Assembly: GCA_029721435.1 (NCBI GenBank)
Contig: CM056583.1
Location: 49,268,620 to 49,332,619 of the forward strand
Length of the DNA: 64,000 bases
Direction of reading: 5' to 3'
Origin: Gymnothorax reevesii
Lineage: Eukaryota; Chordata; Actinopteri; Anguilliformes; Muraenidae
Part shown: in pieces, positions 55,849 through 64,000 of the stretch
Numbering within the stretch: position 1 is the stretch's first letter
Layout: every line of letters begins with the position of its first letter
Program-made: the position numbers and the translations under genes
Notes under the pieces: model-generated
Databases searched by the model: none
Seen by the model: the letters and a program-made list of their open reading frames with translations, nothing else
Told to the model about the DNA's origin: nothing

Positions 55849-56058
55849 CCGTTCGATCTGAATGTTGCCTCCTTCCTTGTGTAGCTTCCCCAGCACTTGA
55901 ACGTGTAAGACTTGGTTGCTGTGCTCAGCCAGGGTCCTAGCGCCCTCTTTGAATGTACCCTGATAGATACGGTCCAAAGAACGCAACAGGTTGCGTTGGT
56001 CATGATTCATCAACGAAAGAGATAACGAGTAAATTTTGAGACTAATGAAGTCCCTTGA
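55849..56058 (-). CDS. Candidate internal coding exon of an unidentified host gene
   Basis: A 210-base open segment (70 codons) on the minus strand. It is bounded upstream by an acceptor-like ATGCAG with a branch-point-like TTACTAAG about 35 bases before it, and downstream by GT. The translation begins SRDFISLKIYSLSLSLMNHD, then QRNLLRSLDRIYQGTFKEGA, RTLAEHSNQVLHVQVLGKLH, and ends KEGGNIQIER. It is balanced in composition, free of cysteine and low complexity, and probably helical, unlike the transposon fossils around it. I do not recognise a family. No upstream exon could be found before the retrotransposon at 58.4 kb; it may lie beyond. It could also begin at the ATG at 56064. Confidence 0.45.
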
Positions 56059-56064
56059 CTGCAT

Positions 56065-58426
56065 AATTGAAATTATTTCTATTGCCTTTCACTTAGTAAC
56101 TTAAAGTTTTGGTGGGTTCCTGAATTTTCTGGATTTTTTTTCAAGATCTTTGTGGATGGTGTATAGATGACTGACCAAAAAATGAGCGCCCTAGGTTGTC
56201 TTTGGTTTTTAATTTTTTGTTTGTTTGTTTGTTTGTTTTTTACTGGTGGAGGCCTACATAAATACATCATTTACACCATCCCTAATTCCATGAAATTAAA
56301 ACCTCAATGTTGGCATCTATGTTTACCTACCATGGTGATACAGTATAGGTGTCTAGCTACTTGCACTTAATGGCAAGTACTAGAATACATTCAACTTATG
56401 GTACAGTAGTGCAGGAAAATATAGAAGTGCATGCAGTCAGTGTTCACAGGAGGGTAGTTTGCAGATTTCCTCTTCATCTTTTGTGTTTCTATGGAAACAT
56501 TCAAAATGGAAACTTCTTGCATTTGCTTAATTGTCACTGCTGTTATTTTACAATTTCTAGCAGTTCCCCCAGGGATCATGGAAGCAAAGTGCAATTTTAT
56601 CAGACAGCCAACAATTAAACAATATTTTTTAATAATTCTAATGTTCATTTTTTTATACTGTATGCTTATGAAAATTATTCATAACTTAAGTTCAAAAGAA
56701 TAATTTTACATTGATAATCACCCCATTTTCTGGCTCTCGTCCAGTGGATACAACCTAAACCATAAATAACGGGGTTAGATAGTGTATGGATGGATGGGTG
56801 GATGGGTGGACAGATTGATAGATGGATTTGAGTCTGGCGAAATGACCATATGCGTCTGTGTTTGATGTGTGATTGTTGAGAGTGAGAGAGAAGCCAAAAA
56901 AGACAAAATGTGGCAGACACATGGATGGTTGTTCTGTACTGTATTGTATGTTTGAGATGTGTGGGTAATAATGTTGGTATTGTTAATATTTCTGCTGGTT
57001 TGTCAGAGCTGAGGGATATTCAGAAATGTCCTAAGTTTCCATGACAACTATAACAGTTATCTGTTTACTGAAAAGCTTATAATCAGGTTCATGAGCATAA
57101 TTTTTCCACAAACTCCCCATATTATATGCTGCTTACTGAAAAGTATTTATTGATGTGGAATATGCACGTTCAAATTGGAATTGTTCATGAAGAACAGGAC
57201 AGGTTTTGATAGTAAATTAATGTGCATTCTCACACTGCATGAAGTCCCAGAATCTGTGAACAGCAATAAAATACATAAAAATGATTTCCCGGAAGTAAGT
57301 CCAGATGAAAGCATATACCTGGGTGTAGTTTAGAGAACTTTGCTCTTCATATGACTGCACAATAAATAATTTCCATACAGGTCATTTAGTGGAGTCAACA
57401 GTAAATCTAACGTTATGATATTATTACATTGTCGTGCAAATGAAACTAATTGTAAAACAGAAAAATGAGAGTCATTGAAATGCCAGCATGTGAGCCACCG
57501 CTGGTCTAGAAAACAAGATTAAACATATCGCGACACTTGTTTTGCTTGCCATAACACTAGGAAAGTACATCAACAATCATTCTGTGTGTGTGATACCTTT
57601 CTGTTTTCTTTTTTATAAATAATAAATTGTTCTCGTACTTTTAGAATTTAACCATTTGTCAAAAAAAGAAGAGGGTTAGATTATGTGAACAATAAATGCA
57701 TATTAATTTTTTTTATTACTCTGCCATCACCAGAGAATTATATTATATTATATTATATTACTTTTGCATAAAAACTGAGTTTTGGGGGACATTATAGATT
57801 CAACTTGGACGCCACTGTGACAGATCCTCTGTGTTAACTCAATAACCTGAACAGCTTTCATGGGAATGAAAATAAAATTCTTGGGCCCGATTTTTTACAT
57901 GCGCTACATCTGAAAATACGCTTGCAGACGTATTGCTGTGCCTATTCCTATTCTCCTGCTGCTGCAAAGTCTAACAGGAATTTTTCTGCCTGGGCTATTC
58001 GCAACTGGGCAGAGAGATGAATATTAGTGGTGCAGTCATATTTCAGGGGGTGTTTTGCACGTAAATCAGATAACACCAGTGTGAGTGCTACTTAAATTAG
58101 GGAGTGTTAGACAATCATAGGTATCTTTCTGATACAAAAACCAGACCTTACATGATCTGCCAGAACCACGTTTAACCCTGTCTAGATCCACCTTTTTACA
58201 GCCCCCCCCCCCCCCCCCCTCCACCCCGGTAACTATGGTCAGTATATGGATTTCAATATAGAGCCTAAAGACCACCTTAATGATGGAAAAAAACGGATGT
58301 TTGTTGGTAGTAGAAGCTTTCATCATAGGAAAATAAAGTAAATTCAATGACGTCATCAAATTAGCATGAATTAATTCTACTTAACAAAGCTGATATTAAA
58401 TTACAAAAGATATTGTAAATATAATG
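56065..58426. other. Unassigned sequence with simple repeats
   Basis: Contains (GTTT)n at about 56216-56236, (GGAT/GGGT)n at 56785-56826, (TTATA)n at about 57738-57762 and a poly-C run at 58201-58218. If the candidate gene is real this would be intron or 5' flank. No further exon was recognised. Confidence 0.4.
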
Positions 58427-58937
58427 TGTTATGGCCCCAATTTGTTATTACATTTAAAACAACAGCAACAGCAACAGCAAGGGATGACAGACACAGTTTT
58501 AAAAAAAACCTCAACACATTTAATTAACAAACAAAGGCTAAACTACTATTTACAACTACAGACCAAGATTGATTGGAAAACACAAAAAAAACAGAAATAT
58601 TTACAGTCCTTGTAGGTTTTCTGGTGATGTGCTGGGTGAGGAAAAAGCTCTTTTACAGGCAAAAATCCACAAAAGAAACTTCACAGGTCTTGAACAGAAA
58701 TGACAGGTCTGGTCACGTGAATCCTTCTTCTTGCAATTTCTCCTTCTACTTTACTGTCTCAATTCTTTGCCTTATATACTCTTTTGCAGACCCCACCCAC
58801 ATTTAGACCTCTTTTTTTATTTTATTTTCGGGGACTTGCCCCAGACATGTCCAGGACATGTCTAAACATAGCTCCAGTCTGAGCTGAATAAAAAAAAAGG
58901 TAAATATTGCCATCCAGTGGCCTATATTCACATTACA
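58427..58937 (-). repeat. 3' LTR, 511 bp
   Basis: On the minus strand it starts TGTAATGTGAATATAGG right after the purine tract and ends CCATAACA. The first 45 bases of its plus-strand sequence are identical to 63956-64000. A TATATAAG box lies at 58771-58778 on the minus strand, consistent with the polymerase II start in the LTR. A short CAG/CAA repeat lies near the outer end. The left flank pentamer is TAATG; its partner is outside the window. Confidence 0.9.
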
Positions 58938-58947
58938 CCTCCATTCC
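58938..58947 (-). promoter_or_regulatory. Polypurine tract for plus-strand DNA priming
   Basis: Minus strand GGAATGGAGG directly abuts the TGTAATG start of the 3' LTR. It is slightly impure (one T), as in several gypsy elements. Position rather than sequence supports the call. Confidence 0.7.
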
Positions 58948-59080
58948 AAAAGGGAAAAATTTTGACTCATAAAGGCAAAATTTTTCTTTTCAATACAAAA
59001 TGGTTAAGTGAACACTTGTCTATTTATACATATCATACAATATTCAAATAAACACATGATATATATATATATATACATAT

Positions 59081-60046
59081 TCAAACACTGGATAAGCAAT
59101 CAGCAATTACATTGTCAGTACCCTTTACATGCTTAATTTCCAAGTCAAACTCCTGTAAAATCAAACTCCAATTCAACAATCTCCGATTCTTGTTTTTCAT
59201 CTTACTCAAAAACATTAACAGATTGTGGTCAGTGTACACAATCATTGGCTTTTGTCCTGTACAAACATAAACCTCAAAGTGTTGTAAAGAAAGGACCAGA
59301 GCCAACAGCTCCTTCTCTATTGTGGAATAGTTCCTTTGGTGGCGATTGAACTTCCTGGAGAAGTATGCCACGGGATGCTCAATGTCATCAGAGTCACTTC
59401 TCTGTAGGAGCACAGATCCACAAGCTTGGTCGCTAGCATCGACCGCGATGGAGAACGGTTTGTTGAAGTCAGGAGATTTGAGCACGGGGAAGTGACACAG
59501 CAGAGACTTCAGGCGATCGAAGGCTCTCTGGCGTGCATCATCCCAAGTGAACTTTACGCCTTTCTTCAGTTGGTTAGTTAGACTGAGAGCAATCTCAGCA
59601 AAGTTCTTGCAGAACTTGCGGTAGTACCCGATCATTCCAAGGAAGCGGCGCAAAGCTTTTTTGTTGTCAGGAACTGGAAAGTCCATGATGGCTTGGACTT
59701 TAGCATTTATGGGTGCTACCTTACCCTGACCTATGACGTAGCCAAGATAGGTGACAGTAGCACAACCAAAGTCACTCTTGTTCAGGTTAACAGTCAGGTT
59801 AGCCTGAGTCAGGCGCTGAAACAACGTCTCTACATCTTTTAGATGTTCTTCCCAGGAGTCACTCCATGTGATCAGGTCGTCGATGTACGCACCCGTGTGT
59901 GGCAATCCGGCGATTGTAGACTGTATCATCCTTTGGAACGTGGCTGGGGCATTTTTCATGCCGAAGGGTAGGACTTCATACTGGTACAATCCAGATGGAG
60001 TGGCAAAAGCAGAGATGCTCTTGGCCCTCTCAGTTAAAGGCACACA
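59081..60046 (-). CDS. pol: Pol, second part: reverse transcriptase palm/thumb and RNase H
   Basis: In the same frame as the upstream part, after the TAG at 60047-60049. It resumes with VPLTERAKSISAFATPSG and contains FGMKNAPATFQRMI. The active-site YIDD is at about 59887-59876, followed by LGYVIG and RFLGMIGYYRKFCKNF. RNase H follows: AVDASDQACG (Asp), TIEKELLALV (Glu), VYTDHN (Asp) and GTDNVIADCLS (Asp), so all four acidic residues are present. The frame ends with TGA at 59081-59083, about 130 bases before the purine tract, so nothing follows RNase H. This confirms that integrase is not at the end of Pol. Translation of this half would need readthrough of the TAG. Confidence 0.93.
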   Translation of the reverse strand, partial: CVPLTERAKSISAFATPSGLYQYEVLPFGMKNAPATFQRMIQSTIAGLPHTGAYIDDLITWSDSWEEHLKDVETLFQRLTQANLTVNLNKSDFGCATVTYLGYVIGQGKVAPINAKVQAIMDFPVPDNKKALRRFLGMIGYYRKFCKNFAEIALSLTNQLKKGVKFTWDDARQRAFDRLKSLLCHFPVLKSPDFNKPFSIAVDASDQACGSVLLQRSDSDDIEHPVAYFSRKFNRHQRNYSTIEKELLALVLSLQHFEVYVCTGQKPMIVYTDHNLLMFLSKMKNKNRRLLNWSLILQEFDLEIKHVKGTDNVIADCLSSV

Positions 60047-62800
60047 CTAATAACCCTTCAATAAATCAATCTTAGTCAGAAACTTTGCTTGCCGAACTCT
60101 ATCGATACAATCATCAATCCTAGGTATTGGAAACACATCAGTTCTAGTTACAGCATTGACTTTGCGATAATCTGTACAGAATCTAGTACTTCCATCAGGT
60201 TTTGGAACTAGCACACAGGGTGAACTCCAATCGGAGTTGGAGGGTCTGATAATATCATGTTCTAACATGTACTCAACCTCTTTCTCAGCAATCTTTCTCT
60301 TTTCAGGATTCATCCGGTACGGATGCTGTTTTATTGGTTTGGCATCACCAACATCTACATCATGAGAGGCTATAGAAACTCTTTTTGGAACATCAGGAAA
60401 AAGATCCTCATATTTCTTGATCAACCTCTCAAACTGATCTTTCTGTGAGGGTTCTAAGTGCTGGAGTTTTACATCAAGATTTTGCAACACTTCAGAATTT
60501 GACAATTTACATGAAAGAACTTCAGCTTTAATTCTTGGTTCATCATCTTGAAACTCCCCCTCATCTTCACAAATCTCGGCCATTGGAGGACCTGAAGTGA
60601 CAGCTGCAACCCTAGCATTTCTGTCATGATAAGGCTTCAGCATGTTAATGTGACACAATTGTTTTGGTTTTCTCCTATCTGGAGTCTTCACAATGTAATT
60701 GAGATCATTGAGTTTTGTCAGAATTTCATAAGGACTATGAAATCTAGCCTGCAATGGATTGGACTGCAAGGGAAACAACACAAGGACCTTGTCTCCTGGT
60801 TTAAACTCACGGCTTCTAGCCTTATGATCATACCAAGTTTTCATTTTTCCCTGACTTAATTTCAAGTTCTCTTTGGCTAGGTCACAAGCTGCACGCAATC
60901 TTTCCTTGAACTTGCTAACATAGTCCAACAGACTGATGCGCGGCTCTTCCTCTTGCCATTGTTCACTCAATAATAGCAAAGGTCCTCTGACTTCATGACC
61001 AAACACTAGCTCAAATGGACTAAATCCAGTAGACTCCTGCACTGCTTCTCTAGCTGCAAACAACAGCAAATGAACACCTTCATCCCAGTCTTTCTCATGG
61101 TCATAACAATAAGTCCTCATCATTGTCTTGAGAGTGGAATGAAACCGCTCTAAGGCACCCTGACTTTCTGGATGATATGCACTAGAAAGAATCTGCTTTG
61201 CACCTAGTTCATACACAACCTGATGTAACAATCCTGAAGTGAAATTGCTACCTTGGTCTGACTGAATTTCCCTGGGAAGGCCAAACAACGTGAAGAACTT
61301 TATCAAAGCCTTTGAGATTGCAGTTGCCTTGATGTTACGTAGAGGTATAGCTTCAGGGAATCTGGTAAATGCACACATGATTGTCAACAAGTACTGATTT
61401 CCAGATCTAGTCTTGGGTAATGGACCAACACAATCAACAATGACCTTCGAGAATGGCTCCCCAAATGCTGGGATAGGCTGCAATGGAGCTACAGGTGGGT
61501 CTAACTGGTGTTTTCCAACTACCTGACAAGTGTGACAGGTTTTGCAAAAGTTGGAAACGTCTTTCCGAAGCCCAGGCCAAAAGAAGTGTTTCATGATTTT
61601 ATCAACAGTCTTGTTAACACCAAGATGACCTCCTAAAGGTAAACTATGAGCCATTGTTAAGATCTCATTCCTGTAGACCTTCGGAACAACAATTTGCCTG
61701 ACCACTGCCCAATCTGCATTGGCAGGGACATCAGGAGGGCGCCACTTCCGCATCAACACACCATCCTTGAGATAATACCCAACTGGAACTGCGTCTATTT
61801 CTTTATCAGGAAGGGCTCTCCTCTTTAGTACACAAATTTCAGAATCATTAGTTTGCTCCTCAATCAACCGCTTTCTGGACAGAGACAAGTCTCCAGACAC
61901 ATCAGAATCACCAGACCCTTCTGGTTGGCTGAATAGAGAACTGATAAAAGTATCTGATAAGTCCTCAAACGGAGAAACCATAGTAGGCCAATCAGAGTCA
62001 TGAGGCGAACCACCTGAGTCCTGACTATTCAATGTGCTGGACGGCACCACAACATCTTCTTTAGCCTTCTTGGCCATAGCACGAGTCACTGCGCAAGAAG
62101 GATACAGAGATGGGTCCTCATCCCCATCTTCAGTGCTCGGCTGTGAAGTAAGATGTACAGGGGGAACTACTTTGCCCCAAGCCAGGTGATTGCCTAGCAA
62201 CAGAGAAACACCCTTTATAGGTAGACTTGACATAAGTCCCACCTTTACCTGTCCTGTAACTAAATCTGACTTCAAGAATATAGAGCGCAGGGGTACAGAT
62301 ACAGTCCTCCCTTCAATACCTTGTACAAGTATGAAATCCCCTGAAGCGGTCTCATCACGTAACTCCAAAGAGTCCATCAACAAAAGTGACTGAGAAGCTC
62401 CGGTATCCCTTAGGATATATATGGGGACAGGAGTAGTATGCTCATTCAGAGCCACAAATCCCTCTGACACAAATGGAAGAAATTCCTCCCTCACAAAGTC
62501 AGCTGTATCAGGCTTTTTAGCCCCACAAGAAGCAGGCAATTTAGCAGATTGGTTATCTACTACAGGGGTTTCTAACCTTGTTTTCACAAAGGCATTTGGT
62601 TTGGTATCCTTTTCTTTTTCTTTCTTAGCTTTAAGGAACCAACAGTTAGTTGTGACATGACCAGATTTCTTGCAATAACTGCAAACTAGACCACTTTTGT
62701 CACTGTCAGTTTTCACACTTTGATCAGACCTGTTACTGGATTTCTGAGAACCATCACCAGATTTGTCTTTGTCTTTGGGTGAGGAATCTTGGGTATCACC
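60047..62800 (-). CDS. pol: Nucleocapsid knuckle, protease, integrase and reverse-transcriptase fingers (ends at premature TAG)
   Basis: Open from the Gag stop to TAG (60047-60049). Domains in order are as follows. A CCHC knuckle, CSYCKKSGHVTTNC (62683-62642). A pepsin-like protease with DTGA (about 62407-62396). An acidic linker. An integrase with a HHCC zinc site (H at 61648, CKTC ending 61535) and catalytic D (VIVDCVG, 61435), D (SDQGSNF, 61258) and E (ALERFH, 61150), a D,D35E spacing. Then a GPY/F-like module (ARFHSPYEI ... LKPY), a spacer, and the reverse-transcriptase fingers (DIIRPSNSDWSSPCVLVPKP, FCTDYRKVN) to KIDLLKGY. The TAG stands where Trp is usual in this motif (DLLKGYW), so one G-to-A change explains it. 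The rest of the RT continues in the same frame. Confidence 0.95.
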   Translation of the reverse strand, partial: GDTQDSSPKDKDKSGDGSQKSSNRSDQSVKTDSDKSGLVCSYCKKSGHVTTNCWFLKAKKEKEKDTKPNAFVKTRLETPVVDNQSAKLPASCGAKKPDTADFVREEFLPFVSEGFVALNEHTTPVPIYILRDTGASQSLLLMDSLELRDETASGDFILVQGIEGRTVSVPLRSIFLKSDLVTGQVKVGLMSSLPIKGVSLLLGNHLAWGKVVPPVHLTSQPSTEDGDEDPSLYPSCAVTRAMAKKAKEDVVVPSSTLNSQDSGGSPHDSDWPTMVSPFEDLSDTFISSLFSQPEGSGDSDVSGDLSLSRKRLIEEQTNDSEICVLKRRALPDKEIDAVPVGYYLKDGVLMRKWRPPDVPANADWAVVRQIVVPKVYRNEILTMAHSLPLGGHLGVNKTVDKIMKHFFWPGLRKDVSNFCKTCHTCQVVGKHQLDPPVAPLQPIPAFGEPFSKVIVDCVGPLPKTRSGNQYLLTIMCAFTRFPEAIPLRNIKATAISKALIKFFTLFGLPREIQSDQGSNFTSGLLHQVVYELGAKQILSSAYHPESQGALERFHSTLKTMMRTYCYDHEKDWDEGVHLLLFAAREAVQESTGFSPFELVFGHEVRGPLLLLSEQWQEEEPRISLLDYVSKFKERLRAACDLAKENLKLSQGKMKTWYDHKARSREFKPGDKVLVLFPLQSNPLQARFHSPYEILTKLNDLNYIVKTPDRRKPKQLCHINMLKPYHDRNARVAAVTSGPPMAEICEDEGEFQDDEPRIKAEVLSCKLSNSEVLQNLDVKLQHLEPSQKDQFERLIKKYEDLFPDVPKRVSIASHDVDVGDAKPIKQHPYRMNPEKRKIAEKEVEYMLEHDIIRPSNSDWSSPCVLVPKPDGSTRFCTDYRKVNAVTRTDVFPIPRIDDCIDRVRQAKFLTKIDLLKGY

Positions 62801-63841
62801 TTAACCCTTTTTCTGAAATTGGGACCATCTATTGTTACTGCTAGACTGAAATTTGGACTTATGTGTGAGAACATATTCATCTGCAAATTTGTCAGCTGAT
62901 TGCAAATTCAGTGCTTGCTTCTCATTAAGGTAGGTCTTAATATCATCCTTAACACAATTCTTGAATTCTTCAACTAACACCATCTCTTTTAGTGAGTTGA
63001 AATCATCCTTGACCTCCATAGAAGTACACCAGCGCTCAAAGCAAACCTTCTTCTCATTAGCAAATTCCACATAAGTCTGATTTTCAGATTTCTTCAGACC
63101 TCTGAATTTCAGTCGGTAAGCCTCTGGAGCCAACTCATAAGCTCTCAAAATAACCTTTTTGACAACCTCATAATCAGAGGAATCATCTGCAGACAAAGCC
63201 GAATAGGCTTGTTGAGCTTTTCCCTTGAGGACAGTTTGCAACATCAGAGGCCAGTGTTCCTTTGGCCACTGGCAACTCTTTGCTACCTTTTCAAAACACT
63301 GGAAATAGTTGTCAACATCCTTTCCCGAAAATAAAGGCACCAATTTTACCTCCTGGCTAGCCCGAAATTTATTTTCAGTTTGAATTTTAATTTTTAGTTG
63401 CTCCATTTGGAGTCTTTCTTCTCTATCGAATTTCTCTAATTCAAAATCTCTCTGTCTCTGTCTCTCTCTTTCTGCTCTTTCCTCTTTCTCTCTTTCTTTT
63501 TTCTCTTCTCTTGCTAATTTTTCTAACTCAAACTGCCTTTGTTTTTCTTTTTCTTCCCTTTCAAATTCTCTTTGTTTTTCTTTTTCCTCCCTTTCAATCT
63601 CTAGCATTTTTAATTTAAGTTCCATTTCTATATTTGGATTTTCCACTGGAAACTGTTCAAGATCTCCTGGTGCAAACACATTTTCATCAATGTAATATTC
63701 AACTATCTCTCTAGCCAGTCTTGCTTTTCGCATGGCTGGTTTCACCTCTGTCAGCTCCAAATGTCTGCATATTTCCAACAGTTCTGTCTTTTTAGAAGAC
63801 TTCAAAACCCCTACGGTTGGTGATGCCAAGAAATCATCCAT
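62801..63841 (-). CDS. gag: Gag (capsid) polyprotein with SAP-like N-terminus, coiled coil and SCAN-like region
   Basis: 346 residues from the ATG at 63841 (context CAACAGCAATGG); the frame is open further upstream only through non-ATG codons. Residues about 15-50 resemble a SAP-type motif (KKTELLEICRHLEL ... KARLAREIVEYY). Residues about 70-155 are an extremely charged helix, rich in E, K, R and Q, probably a coiled coil. About 168-235 (VPLFSGKDVDNYFQCFEKVA, WPLMLQTVLKGKAQQAYSAL) is the capsid N-domain. About 238-328 (YRLKFRGLKK, VEFANEKKVCFERWC, MVLVEEFKNCVKDDIKTYL) aligns by eye with the SCAN fold. Published work traces vertebrate SCAN domains to Gag of this element group. It ends with TAA just before the zinc knuckle, in frame with Pol. 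Confidence 0.9.
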   Translation of the reverse strand: MDDFLASPTVGVLKSSKKTELLEICRHLELTEVKPAMRKARLAREIVEYYIDENVFAPGDLEQFPVENPNIEMELKLKMLEIEREEKEKQREFEREEKEKQRQFELEKLAREEKKEREKEERAERERQRQRDFELEKFDREERLQMEQLKIKIQTENKFRASQEVKLVPLFSGKDVDNYFQCFEKVAKSCQWPKEHWPLMLQTVLKGKAQQAYSALSADDSSDYEVVKKVILRAYELAPEAYRLKFRGLKKSENQTYVEFANEKKVCFERWCTSMEVKDDFNSLKEMVLVEEFKNCVKDDIKTYLNEKQALNLQSADKFADEYVLTHKSKFQSSSNNRWSQFQKKG

Positions 63842-63934
63842 TGCTGTTGTCAATATATTTATATAGGAAAATTCACAAACCAATTTTACAATTTGAAATG
63901 TTAGATTTTCAATTAATTACTCTCACAATGGTCT

Positions 63935-63952
63935 ATCCCGGACGAGCCCCCA
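63935..63952 (-). promoter_or_regulatory. Primer-binding site, tRNA-Pro type
   Basis: The minus strand TGGGGGCTCGTCCGGGAT is the exact 18-base complement of the tRNA-Pro 3' end, as known from murine leukaemia virus. It lies three bases inside the 5' LTR boundary (spacer AAT on the minus strand), the position needed to prime minus-strand DNA synthesis. Confidence 0.92.
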
Positions 63953-63955
63953 ATT

Positions 63956-64000
63956 TGTTATGGCCCCAATTTGTTATTACATTTAAAACAACAGCAACAG
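63956..64000 (-). repeat. 5' LTR, inner 45 bp only
   Basis: Identical over all 45 visible bases to 58427-58471. The remainder, including the U3 promoter and the target duplication, lies beyond the window. Confidence 0.92.

Larger units (their letters stand above)
58427..64000 (-). mobile_element. Gmr1-type Ty3/gypsy LTR retrotransposon, 5' LTR cut by window end
   Basis: From right to left: a partial 5' LTR, a tRNA-Pro primer-binding site, gag, a pol with order protease - integrase - reverse transcriptase - RNase H, a purine-rich tract and the full 3' LTR. In ordinary gypsy elements integrase comes last; having it before the RT is the hallmark of the Gmr1 group. No envelope gene and no chromodomain are present. 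Projected from the LTR length, the element should end near 64466, giving about 6.04 kb. Two in-frame stops make this copy doubtful as an autonomous element. Confidence 0.93.

Noticed and set aside
55840..56064. Single-exon gene from ATG 56064 to TGA 55840
   Set aside because: Possible, but the spliced reading with a strong acceptor, in-frame stop and AATAAA downstream explains more of the sequence; kept only as an alternative.
56391..56648. Upstream exon of the candidate gene on the minus strand
   Set aside because: The frame lacks splice sites in the right phase and its composition is not coding-like.
58201..58218. Poly-C run as a functional G-quadruplex or regulatory site
   Set aside because: A plain homopolymer; no evidence beyond composition, and possibly a sequencing-length artefact.
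1..64000. CRISPR arrays, bacterial operons, phage or integron features
   Set aside because: No regularly spaced repeats with unique spacers, no prokaryotic gene organisation; all evidence is vertebrate.

Overview
This window looks like vertebrate, most probably ray-finned fish, nuclear DNA. The evidence is its content. There are many degenerate Tc1/mariner copies with the nested IR/DR ends known from fish, hAT-type miniature elements with 8-bp target duplications, and a Harbinger accessory gene remnant. There are also LINE reverse-transcriptase fossils, a chromodomain (sushi-type) LTR element and a Gmr1-type Ty3/gypsy element. Gmr1 was first described from Atlantic cod. The sequence is AT-rich, has long introns or intergenic space, and shows no operons, Shine-Dalgarno sites, CRISPR arrays or bacterial genes. 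I cannot name the species.

Layout, left to right. 0-8 kb: small non-autonomous elements, a possible solo LTR (about 2.45-2.93 kb), and a TTAA-flanked miniature nested in an older transposon fossil. 8.2-9.8 kb: a complete-ended but dead Tc1 transposon. 10-27.5 kb: AT-rich unassigned sequence broken by hAT miniatures (14.4 and 20.0 kb), a 1-kb hAT-like element (20.9-21.9 kb), a tRNA-derived SINE head, Tc1 fragments, and a scattered group of GC-rich hairpin elements (23.3, 25.4, 26.2-26.7 and 27.4 kb). 28.0-30.0 kb: a LINE fossil next to a Tc1 fossil. 33.0-35.1 kb: a second LINE fossil, a Tc1 fossil and a Harbinger Myb-like pseudogene side by side. 37.7-39.3 kb: a second Tc1 copy, opposite in orientation and the same length as the first. 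41.7-46.7 kb: two further Tc1 relics and a sushi-type LTR element that has lost its reverse transcriptase. 46.7-58.4 kb: mostly unique sequence. It contains the best candidate for a host gene here, a two-exon 3' end with stop codon and AATAAA signal on the minus strand at 55.57-56.06 kb. 58.4-64.0 kb: a nearly complete minus-strand Gmr1-type retrotransposon that runs off the right edge.

The most notable system is that last element. Its pol order is protease - integrase - reverse transcriptase - RNase H, which is copia-like in an element whose proteins are clearly gypsy-like. It has an exact 18-nt primer-binding site for tRNA-Pro, and its Gag carries a region resembling the SCAN domain of vertebrate zinc-finger proteins. 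Gag and Pol lie in one frame interrupted by two stops. No complete protein-coding host gene is visible. Nearly every other long open frame is a shadow or an accidental frame.
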